A DNA stretch of 21,646 bases. It comes from a virus. A model generated the notes under the pieces. It was not told the DNA's origin. It ran no database searches and was given only the letters and a program-made list of their open reading frames with translations. The DNA lies in IMG/VR virus record IMGVR_UViG_3300023184_000578, positions 1 to 21,646 of that record. One strand, given 5' to 3'. Shown one piece after another: positions 8,976-14,786 of the stretch. A program made the position numbers and the translations under genes. Each line of letters starts with the position of its first letter. Position 1 is the stretch's first letter.

Positions 8976-9402
8976 ACTAACTATAAATTTTCGGTTTGGC
9001 CTTTACAATGGGTCTATGTCTTTGCGTATCAGTGATAAAGATAAAGAGCTTTTTTATCTTTCATCAACTGATAAAGAATTAGTCTGTGCGGAGTTTCCTT
9101 TAGAATTACCAAATATCTTAGTGTTTGAGATTGAAGGCAAAAACCCAAAAACAGATACTAAACTAAGTTCCGACGGCCAGGTCATCGCGGATAAGTTTAT
9201 TCAGATACAGTCTATGTCATTAGATCTTATTCCTGTGTCAGAACAACTGTTATTTAAAATTTTAAAATATACTCCAGCCAATCAAGATACAACCTTTAAC
9301 ACCTATTGGGCATTTAATGGTGTGGCGGAATTAGATTTTAATGAACAGACTGCGGTAAGATGGCATCTACGAAATAACAATGTGTTTAATTTAAATGTTT
9401 GA
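8962..9402 (+). CDS. Unknown small protein, probably all-beta
   Basis: A 146-residue protein from ATG 8962 (MIPSKLTINF...). An in-frame ATG at 8905 would add 19 residues but needs a 71-base overlap with the preceding gene; 8962 overlaps only 14 bases and begins at the apparent domain start. The sequence alternates hydrophobic residues in strand-like patterns, with an acidic stretch (SLRISDKDKEL), a middle DGQVIADKFIQIQ and a late TYWAFNGVAELDF followed by TAVRWHL. This looks like a beta-sandwich of carbohydrate-binding-module type, but that is an impression, not an identification. It has no membrane segment or signal peptide. It overlaps the next radical-SAM gene by 8 bases and so belongs to the same transcription unit. 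Confidence 0.75.
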   Translation: MIPSKLTINFRFGLYNGSMSLRISDKDKELFYLSSTDKELVCAEFPLELPNILVFEIEGKNPKTDTKLSSDGQVIADKFIQIQSMSLDLIPVSEQLLFKILKYTPANQDTTFNTYWAFNGVAELDFNEQTAVRWHLRNNNVFNLNV

Positions 9403-10507
9403 TTATACTACTATAGACGAATATCAGATCGAAATTACAACTAATTGTAATGCGGCCTGTCCTCAGTGCCCTCGAAACATACACGGCGGTGAAGTTAACC
9501 CACATCTGCCAGTGGTTTATCTCGATCGCCAGACTATCGATCGTGCATTCCCTCCTGAATTGGTAACGAAATTACGTCAGGTATTCTTTTGTGGTAGCTA
9601 CGGTGACCCTATAGTGCATCCAGATTTCTTAGATATACTCAGAGACTTTCGTGCAAAAAGCCCCACAGTGTGGTTATATATACATACTAATGCTGGTGTG
9701 CGCAGTCCAGACTGGTGGGCAGAACTTGCTGGTATTTTAAATGGCTATGGCAAAATAGATTTTGGTATTGATGGATTAGCTGATACTAATCATATCTACA
9801 GACGTAATGTCAAATGGGACAAAGTTATGGCCAATACCCAGGCGTTTATACGTGCAGGCGGAAAAGCACAATGGAACTATATTGTGTTTAAACATAATGA
9901 ACACCAAGTCAAAGAAGCAGAACAACTAAGTCAAGCTATGGGATTTGAAAATTTCTTATCTCGCAATACTGGGCGTTTTTTCCATCACGGGCGTGTAGAA
10001 GAATTAGTTGCTTGGCCAGTAAAAAATGCCAACGATTTAGAGCCGCCTGTAAATGAACAGTATCGCAATCGTTCAATGATTAGGTTGACAGAACTTAAGA
10101 AAGAATACAATAATATAAGAGACTACTTTGACACTACAGAAATACGTTGTGATGCACTATTGGGGCGCAAAGTAGCTATTACTGGTGAGGGATTAGTTAT
10201 GCCTTGTAATTTCTTTACACATAATCTATATGATAAGAGATTCTATGATGCTAACACTTTACCAGGGCATAATGAATTAAGCAACGTAAATGGAAAAAAT
10301 CAAATTCAAGAATTAATCAAGCAGTATGGCCGCAACAATTTAGATATACACTTTAAGTCGTTGGAAGAAATATTTGCCAATGACTTTTGGTCGCACATTG
10401 TCGACAGCTGGAACAAAAATTTAAATGATGGTAGAATTTTTGAGTGTGCTATGACCTGCGGTAGCAAATTAACTAAAGTATGGGATCAAGGAGGCAGTAA
10501 AAGATGA
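9395..10507 (+). CDS. Radical SAM protein D with SPASM-like C-terminus
   Basis: A 370-residue radical-SAM enzyme with the cluster very near the N-terminus: C18-N-A-A-C22-P-Q-C25, then CGSYGDP (66-72), and IDGLADTNHIYRR near 125-137. The C-terminal half carries C252, C271 (VMPCNFF) and C351/C355 (CAMTC), a SPASM-like auxiliary-cluster pattern. It is a clear paralogue of the gene at 11094: both share the DTNHIYR, AFI-AGG and HN-HQV blocks in the same order. It is about 70 residues longer because of an insertion between C271 and C351. The ATG overlaps the stop of the preceding ORF and the stop overlaps the next start, giving tight coupling. SPASM enzymes act on peptides, proteins or sugars; the substrate is unknown here. 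Confidence 0.9.
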   Translation: MFDYTTIDEYQIEITTNCNAACPQCPRNIHGGEVNPHLPVVYLDRQTIDRAFPPELVTKLRQVFFCGSYGDPIVHPDFLDILRDFRAKSPTVWLYIHTNAGVRSPDWWAELAGILNGYGKIDFGIDGLADTNHIYRRNVKWDKVMANTQAFIRAGGKAQWNYIVFKHNEHQVKEAEQLSQAMGFENFLSRNTGRFFHHGRVEELVAWPVKNANDLEPPVNEQYRNRSMIRLTELKKEYNNIRDYFDTTEIRCDALLGRKVAITGEGLVMPCNFFTHNLYDKRFYDANTLPGHNELSNVNGKNQIQELIKQYGRNNLDIHFKSLEEIFANDFWSHIVDSWNKNLNDGRIFECAMTCGSKLTKVWDQGGSKR

Positions 10508-11085
10508 AAATGTTAGTAACCGGAGGGAATAGAGGACTAGGATTAGCGTTAGTTAATCACTTTACTGCTGATAGTATCAGTCGCGCTGATGGATTAGACA
10601 TTACTAAAGACGTCAAAGCTATAGCAGAACAGAGTTTAAATTATGACATTTTTGTAAACAATGCCTTTGATGGTCCCCCACATGAGCCATGGGCAAACTT
10701 TGCGCAGACTAATTTATTATACGAAGTATATCAACAATGGAAGACCAATAATAAAAACGGCTGGATATTTAATATTGGCAGTGTGGGTGAAAAATCTATC
10801 AAAGAACCAGAGCCTATGTTTGAAACCTATAGGACCAGCAAAGCCGCACTAGCACATGCCAGTAAGCAGTGCACCGCAGCATTTAAAAATAATTTAGTGC
10901 CGTTTAAAACAACTCTGATTACCTTAGACAGACTTGATACGGATCTTGCAAGATCTCGTCCTACGTGGACTGGTAATGGTATTAACTGCCAAGACGTAGC
11001 CAAATTTATTGATTACTCTCTATCTATAGCCGATAACAGTTGTATAGAAGAAGTTACTGTATATGTAAATTTCAATAGCAAATAA
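10504..11085 (+). CDS. Short-chain dehydrogenase/reductase (SDR)-like protein
   Basis: A 193-residue NAD(P)-dependent oxidoreductase of the SDR fold. The cofactor loop is TGGNRGLG (residues 6-13), the NNA motif is at 52-54, the active-site Ser is S93 in NIGSVG and the catalytic pair is Y109-x3-K113. It is shorter than a classical SDR (about 250), mainly through a compact region between the NNA and Ser motifs and a short C-terminus, but the catalytic set is complete. A strong GGAGG site precedes the ATG, which overlaps the stop of radical SAM protein D (ATGA). Lying between two paralogous radical-SAM genes, it probably oxidises or reduces an intermediate of the same pathway; that is inference from context. 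Confidence 0.87.
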   Translation: MKMLVTGGNRGLGLALVNHFTADSISRADGLDITKDVKAIAEQSLNYDIFVNNAFDGPPHEPWANFAQTNLLYEVYQQWKTNNKNGWIFNIGSVGEKSIKEPEPMFETYRTSKAALAHASKQCTAAFKNNLVPFKTTLITLDRLDTDLARSRPTWTGNGINCQDVAKFIDYSLSIADNSCIEEVTVYVNFNSK

Positions 11086-11093
11086 TATTTGGT

Positions 11094-11990
11094 ATGTTAA
11101 CAATAGGCGATAGAGAAGTAAAGGTATTACATATAGAACCAACCGATGCGTGTAATGCGGCCTGCCCACAATGTCTTAGAGAAACAGACAAGACCTTTAA
11201 TAAAGACGATCTACATCATCTGACTGTGGATCAAATCAAACAGCTGATCAGTGAAGATACCATATCAAATCTCAACAAGGTTTATATGTGCGGGGATTAT
11301 GGTGATCCAGCTGCTGGGCGACATACTTTAGATATATTTAGATATTTTAGATCTATAAATCCCAGTGTAGTGTTAGGTATGAATACCAACGGGGGGTTGC
11401 GATCCGTAGAGTGGTGGCGTGAATTAGCAGAAATCATGCACCAACCAACAGCTCATCCGCAGGAATATGTAGTATGGAGTATAGACGGATTAGAAGATAC
11501 TAATCATATCTATAGGGTCAATGTCAACTGGAACAAGGTCATAGAAAATGCCAAGGCATTTATCGCCGCTGGCGGACTTGCACATTGGGAAATGTTAGTA
11601 TTTGAGCATAATCAACATCAGGTTGATATGGCCCAAAATTTAGCCAGAGATATGGGATTCAAATGGTTTAGAGCTAAGGTCAGTAAGAGATTCATACCTT
11701 ATCCTGTAGAGTTTTTAAATCCGCCTAGCGGGTGGCAAGATCCTGTAGTAACACAAGGATCAATTGATTGCCAGGCTATTAAGGAGTCAACAGTTTATAT
11801 CAGTGCCCGGGGCATTCTGTATCCTTGTTGTTGGTTAGCTACTGAAAAAGATTCAGAATTGGGCAATTTTTCTGAAGTTATACACACATGGAAATCTGAT
11901 AACCCAAATCAGATCTGTAAGACTATGTGTTCAAGTAATAATAAAGGAACAAGTTTTACAAATCAATGGCAACGAGAAGTTGAATTTTAA
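11094..11990 (+). CDS. Radical SAM protein E with SPASM-like C-terminus
   Basis: A 298-residue radical-SAM enzyme, paralogue of the gene at 9395. The SAM cluster is C20-N-A-A-C24-P-Q-C27, with CGDYGDP at 66-72, MNTNGG near 96-101 and IDGLEDTNHIYR near 130-141. The C-terminal Cys set is C226, C245-C246 (YPCCW) and C275/C279 (CKTMC), again SPASM-like. It lacks the insertion seen in protein D. It starts 8 bases after the SDR gene with only a weak ribosome binding site, which suggests coupling. It ends the radical-SAM run; a 62-base gap with a new strong ribosome binding site follows. The product is unknown. Confidence 0.9.
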   Translation: MLTIGDREVKVLHIEPTDACNAACPQCLRETDKTFNKDDLHHLTVDQIKQLISEDTISNLNKVYMCGDYGDPAAGRHTLDIFRYFRSINPSVVLGMNTNGGLRSVEWWRELAEIMHQPTAHPQEYVVWSIDGLEDTNHIYRVNVNWNKVIENAKAFIAAGGLAHWEMLVFEHNQHQVDMAQNLARDMGFKWFRAKVSKRFIPYPVEFLNPPSGWQDPVVTQGSIDCQAIKESTVYISARGILYPCCWLATEKDSELGNFSEVIHTWKSDNPNQICKTMCSSNNKGTSFTNQWQREVEF

Positions 11991-12052
11991 TTTCAATTTG
12001 CCTAAGGTTTAACTTTAATTAAAATATATAGTATTACATGTAGGAGAATAAG

Positions 12053-12247
12053 ATGGCAGGACCAACCGCAAGAGTTCACCCAAGTCGTAGACACAACAAC
12101 CCAATGCAGTATAAAAGTGGTAAACCAAGATTACGTCCACTGAATTTGACACAGTTAACAGCATTGATTGATAAAACACAACGCAAGAAAGACAAGGCAA
12201 AAATCACGAGAGAGATCGCTCGTAAGCAGGCAAAACTAGCAGTATAA
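12053..12247 (+). CDS. Small basic protein of unknown function
   Basis: A 64-residue, strongly basic protein (MAGPTARVHPSRRHNNPM...) with an Arg/His/Pro-rich N-terminal half and a Lys/Arg-rich helical C-terminal half (TQRKKDKAKITREIARKQ). A strong GTAGGAG site sits 6 bases before the ATG. It has no membrane segment and no Cys. The composition would suit nucleic-acid binding. It is followed 21 bases later by the histone-H1-like gene, so both may coat or organise DNA or RNA. I do not recognise a named family. Confidence 0.75.
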   Translation: MAGPTARVHPSRRHNNPMQYKSGKPRLRPLNLTQLTALIDKTQRKKDKAKITREIARKQAKLAV

Positions 12248-12268
12248 TTTTTTAAAAAGGAAACGAAA

Positions 12269-12454
12269 ATGGCATTACATGACGATATTTTAGCAGCAGT
12301 AGACTTATATAAAGCAGAAGCAGAAAAATTTGAAGGCAAAGGCGTTAAGGCAGCGGCAGCACGTGCTCGTGGTGCTCTTGGTGATTTAGCCAAATTAGCC
12401 AAGGCCAGACGTGCAGAAATCCAAGACAAGAAAAACGCAATGGGTTCTAAATAA
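12269..12454 (+). CDS. Histone H1-like (Hc1 type) DNA-binding protein
   Basis: A 61-residue protein whose core KFEGKGVKAAAARARGAL, then LAKLAKARRAEIQDKKNA, matches the bacterial histone H1-like Hc1 family, whose members typically read KFYEKGNKAAGTR-RKA...LAQEIR-E-Q--KNA. It is predicted to be one or two amphipathic helices with basic residues on one face, binding DNA without sequence specificity. AAAAAGGAAACG supplies a good ribosome binding site. It lies in a run of small genes after the radical-SAM cluster. A role in compacting phage DNA or competing with host nucleoid proteins is inferred from the family. Confidence 0.75.
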   Translation: MALHDDILAAVDLYKAEAEKFEGKGVKAAAARARGALGDLAKLAKARRAEIQDKKNAMGSK

Positions 12455-12462
12455 ATAACACT

Positions 12463-12897
12463 ATGTCATATGAATATCCTTGGACATACAATGGTAAAAT
12501 CTTTGATTCTGAGGATATTCTTGACAACTATGGCTTTATCTACCGAATAACAAATACCACAAATGGCTACGATTATGTAGGCCGCAAATACTTTACTACA
12601 GTCAAAAAGAGACCACCTCTAAAAGGCAAGAAAAACAAACGCAGGGAAACAGTTGAAACTGATTGGAAAGAATACTGGGGCAGTAGTCCCAGACTACAAG
12701 CAGATATCGACACGCTAGGCCGAGATAAGTTCACACGCGAAATCATACACTTATGTAAATCACGTGGCGAAACCAATTACATGGAAGCCTATTACCAATT
12801 TACTGAAGGCGTGCTGTTGCGTGAAGACAACTACAATGGCATTATACAGATTAAATTAGGTAAGAATTCCGTTAAAGATTTAAAGTTTAACAAATAG
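12463..12897 (+). CDS. GIY-YIG-like putative endonuclease
   Basis: A 144-residue protein with a GIY-YIG-like signature: YGFIYRITN (FIY in place of GIY), then DYVGRKYF (YVG in place of YIG) with the conserved Arg after the Gly. Further on are WKEYWGSS, DTLGRDKFTREIIHLCKS and NYMEAYYQF, whose Glu would fit the metal-binding position. The domain seems complete, with no long DNA-recognition extension, so it may be a small free-standing nuclease of the kind common in T4-like phages. The ATG is 8 bases after the previous stop in an AT-only stretch with no clear ribosome binding site. Activity is not certain, since the first motif is degenerate. Confidence 0.65.
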   Translation: MSYEYPWTYNGKIFDSEDILDNYGFIYRITNTTNGYDYVGRKYFTTVKKRPPLKGKKNKRRETVETDWKEYWGSSPRLQADIDTLGRDKFTREIIHLCKSRGETNYMEAYYQFTEGVLLREDNYNGIIQIKLGKNSVKDLKFNK

Positions 12898-12905
12898 GAT
12901 ATCAG

Positions 12906-13703
12906 ATGACGTCTGTATTATTTTCTGGATGTTCTTTTGTACTGGGCTCAGGTCTAGACAAAACAAAAGAAGATCCTGGGAATTTTTGTAATGTGCTATC
13001 AGATAATTTATTTGGTAGCGACACAAAAATAAAAAATATAGCCGTAGGTGGATATTCAAACGAACGTATTTTTTTAGATACGGCATTTGAGTTAACACAA
13101 TCAAGGTATGATTATGTTTTTGTTGGGTGGACATCTCTACATAGATATGTATTTTGGATGGGATTAGAATTATACGATTCTAAACGTAGTTTTATACCAG
13201 GTCAATCACTCAGCGCACTACCTGCACACAATGGTAATGATATTTCTTGGTCACAGGATCAATTGGCAAAGTTTGAAAAATATTTTTTATTATTAAATCA
13301 CGCACACTACTATATTCGTGATCTGGTATCATATATTAACATTTTAATTAATTTAGCAAAAACTAAAAAGTCTAAGATATTTTTTATTAATAATTTATTA
13401 CCGTGGGATACAGGATATTTTGATCATATTAAATCTGATATTACTCCGGGTTTGCTAACAAGGTATTCTAGAGAATTATTAAACAGTGATAATCGAGATG
13501 ATCAAGAGATCAATCAACTTTATCACATGATGCACGGTCATTATGCTGAAAAAGGTGGCATAAATGAACCACATTGGCTTAACCTATATCAAAGTTTTTT
13601 TAACATGCGTATAGATTTTACTGATGATAATGTGCATCCAGGATACAAAAGCCACAAATTATTTGCTGACTTTTTAACTGAAGAATTTAAGAAACACAAT
13701 TAG
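12906..13703 (+). CDS. SGNH/GDSL-hydrolase-like protein
   Basis: A 265-residue protein with the SGNH hydrolase block order: GCSF (residues 8-11, Ser10 as nucleophile), a block II glycine in AVGGYSNER (46-54) and the C-terminal DDNVHPG (D240-G246) providing the catalytic Asp/His pair, followed by the usual helix (SHKLFADFL). The family removes acyl or acetyl groups from sugars, lipids or peptidoglycan. No signal peptide is visible, so it should act in the cytoplasm or on an intermediate. A TAGGATATCAG site precedes the ATG, 8 bases after the nuclease gene. It could trim an acyl group in the product of the upstream radical-SAM/SDR genes; this is inference. Confidence 0.72.
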   Translation: MTSVLFSGCSFVLGSGLDKTKEDPGNFCNVLSDNLFGSDTKIKNIAVGGYSNERIFLDTAFELTQSRYDYVFVGWTSLHRYVFWMGLELYDSKRSFIPGQSLSALPAHNGNDISWSQDQLAKFEKYFLLLNHAHYYIRDLVSYINILINLAKTKKSKIFFINNLLPWDTGYFDHIKSDITPGLLTRYSRELLNSDNRDDQEINQLYHMMHGHYAEKGGINEPHWLNLYQSFFNMRIDFTDDNVHPGYKSHKLFADFLTEEFKKHN

Positions 13704-14145
13704 CCACTATCGCAGTTTATACTGTGTCATGAGGTGATCCTGCTCGCGTAATGGCCGCAGGTGGAACGTGTAGAGTAGACTACACACATGACGGCAAGGC
13801 GTATCAATTAGGTGTAAAAACCAAAAGATCCGGGCTCCGAAACAAACCGACCCGGGAGCAAAACATCAGTTGGCTAACTACGGCTGAGTGAGCTACCGCC
13901 AGAGAAATCTAGAGTAGGGGGTACCGGCTGACCGCCTCCGTGCTAATGATAGTAATCTCTTTTAGTTAGTGTGACTCTGCACTCGGATAATGTGCCTGTT
14001 TGCAATTTGCCTCGGATAGGTAAATTGTGACTGGCATCTGGATAATGCTAAGAACAGTAACATAAGTTCAAAGTTAATACAGTAGATAGAGTAGAAAGAA
14101 AAAGGCTTTAGAGCGCAAGCGATAAAGCAGATGTCGTAGACATCT
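13704..14145 (+). ncRNA. Candidate structured non-coding RNA (gene-free region)
   Basis: This is the only long gene-free stretch; with its terminator it spans 13704-14212. Its 5' half is visibly richer in G+C than the flanking genes. Plus-strand hairpins by eye: 13711-13726 (6 bp, loop TTAT), 13768-13785 (GTGTAG/CTACAC), 13830-13859 (two mutually exclusive stems), 13979-13995, 14003-14027 and 14032-14050 (same GGATA loop), 14105-14128 (GCTTTA/TAAAGC capped by tandem G-A pairs and a GCAA tetraloop) and 14129-14145 (7 bp). I looked for tRNA, tmRNA, RNase P and group I/II intron landmarks and found none that hold. A 46-codon ORF (13751-13891) lies inside but uses GC-rich codons unlike the phage genes. 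The strand is inferred from GNRA-type loops and flanking gene direction; no promoter was identified. Confidence 0.5.
13979..14050 (+). repeat. Three tandem hairpins with a shared GGATA loop
   Basis: Hairpin 1: GCAC (13979-13982) and GTGC (13992-13995), loop TCGGATAAT. Hairpin 2: CAATTTGCC (14003-14011) and GGTAAATTG (14019-14027), 9 bp with one G-T pair, loop TCGGATA. Hairpin 3: TGGCAT (14032-14037) and ATGCTA (14045-14050), loop CTGGATA. The stems differ in sequence while the loop is kept, as expected for repeated protein- or RNA-binding sites. GGA in hairpin loops is the recognition element of CsrA/RsmA proteins in sRNAs such as CsrB and RsmZ. Confidence 0.6.
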
Positions 14146-14160
14146 TAAAACGAAGTCAAC

Positions 14161-14193
14161 AAAAAAGCGTGAATAAATGAATATCCACGCTTT
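14161..14193 (-). terminator. Rho-independent terminator for the minus-strand membrane-protein gene
   Basis: On the minus strand the 8-bp stem AAAGCGTG/CACGCTTT (14186-14193 with 14164-14171) has a 14-base loop and ends in a run of six T (14166-14161). It lies 20 bases past the stop of the gene at 14213-14446. On the plus strand the same hairpin is followed only by GTGCC after the stem, so it would terminate poorly in that direction, but it may still mark the 3' end of the RNA region. Confidence 0.7.
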
Positions 14194-14212
14194 GTGCCAT
14201 ACCAAAAAGAAC

Positions 14213-14446
14213 TTATTTGTTCTTCCAAATAGAATACAATACCCATACTGCCACTAAACCAACTACGCCTTCTGAACCTAAACCTTTTACGATTCCTGTT
14301 ACAGAGCCAACAACGTCTACAGTTGGTACGAATGGGATAGCTGCTCCCTTGAATAATACCTGTAATACAAGCAATAACGCTAAAACTGATACGCTTGTAT
14401 CTGCAAGGGCACTTGCCCATTTCTTAATTGTAGCTAAGATTTCCAT
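14213..14446 (-). CDS. Small two-segment membrane protein, holin-like in layout
   Basis: A 77-residue protein starting at ATG 14446 with an AGGAG site 9-13 bases upstream; a longer in-frame version from 14485 would lack this site. Two hydrophobic segments are visible, about residues 16-37 (SVSVLALLLVLQVLF) and 58-74 (GVVGLVAVWVLYSIW), separated by a short Pro/Gly-containing loop, with a charged N-terminus and a KNK tail. The topology and size fit small holins or other inner-membrane phage proteins, but no family is certain. It has its own terminator and a leader of about 100 bases containing a CTGTG/CACAG hairpin with a GCGA loop (14474-14487) and a TAAATA core (14497-14502), a possible weak late promoter. 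Confidence 0.8.
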   Translation of the reverse strand: MEILATIKKWASALADTSVSVLALLLVLQVLFKGAAIPFVPTVDVVGSVTGIVKGLGSEGVVGLVAVWVLYSIWKNK

Positions 14447-14562
14447 ACTATGGAGTCTCCTAAATAACCAACGCTGTGTCGCCACAGTGGGTAAACTATT
14501 TAGGTTCTTAGGAAAATCGTAATACTATAGGTTAATGATTTACGTTTTGGGATACTTATAGC

Positions 14563-14781
14563 TTAGAAATATGGAAGACCGGATTTGGTCGTAGTTTCTA
14601 TGTGATCTTTGATCATCTTGCTGATTATTTCTCTGTCGTTGAAACTCAAGAGCATGCCTTCTTCGTAACTGAGTGCGCCGCGCATGTGCCAACACATCTC
14701 GAGTATCTCGCTGCGTGTGGCTTTTGTCTCTGCTTCAAACTGCTCGATCAGTTTTTCTATTTCGTCTAACTTTAGCGACAA
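14563..14781 (-). CDS. Small conserved tail-assembly-type protein next to the hub gene
   Basis: A 72-residue protein beginning at TTG 14781, five bases after the stop of gp26; no ATG exists upstream in frame before that stop, so a TTG start or coupled initiation is needed. The N-terminal 30 residues are a charged helix (LDEIEKLIEQFEAETK), followed by MCWHMRGALSYEEGM and a second helix with NDREIISKMIKDHIE. The WHMRGALSYEE pattern resembles small proteins encoded next to tail-hub or tape-measure genes in myoviruses. A tail or baseplate assembly cofactor is likely from position; the exact role is unknown. Confidence 0.75.
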   Translation of the reverse strand: MSLKLDEIEKLIEQFEAETKATRSEILEMCWHMRGALSYEEGMLLSFNDREIISKMIKDHIETTTKSGLPYF

Positions 14782-14786
14782 AAGCC

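Noticed and set aside
12076-12429. Minus-strand open frame of 117 codons
   Set aside because: It is a mirror of the two small plus-strand genes, which have strong ribosome binding sites and a recognisable H1-like sequence.
12450-12457. AATAAATA resembling a late promoter before the GIY-YIG-like gene
   Set aside because: It overlaps the preceding stop codon and ends 5 bases before the ATG, too close for a transcript carrying a start site and leader.
13826-13855. TCCGGGCTCC resembling the RNase P RNA P2/P4 region
   Set aside because: The other conserved RNase P blocks (GAGGAAAGTCC, ACAGAA and the long-range partner) are missing, and the partner strand is only about 20 bases away.
13871-13884. 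GGCTAACTACG identical to a stretch of sense 16S rRNA
   Set aside because: It is only 11 bases and in the opposite sense to the 16S 3'-end complement nearby; the flanking bases diverge at once, so no rRNA fragment is supported.
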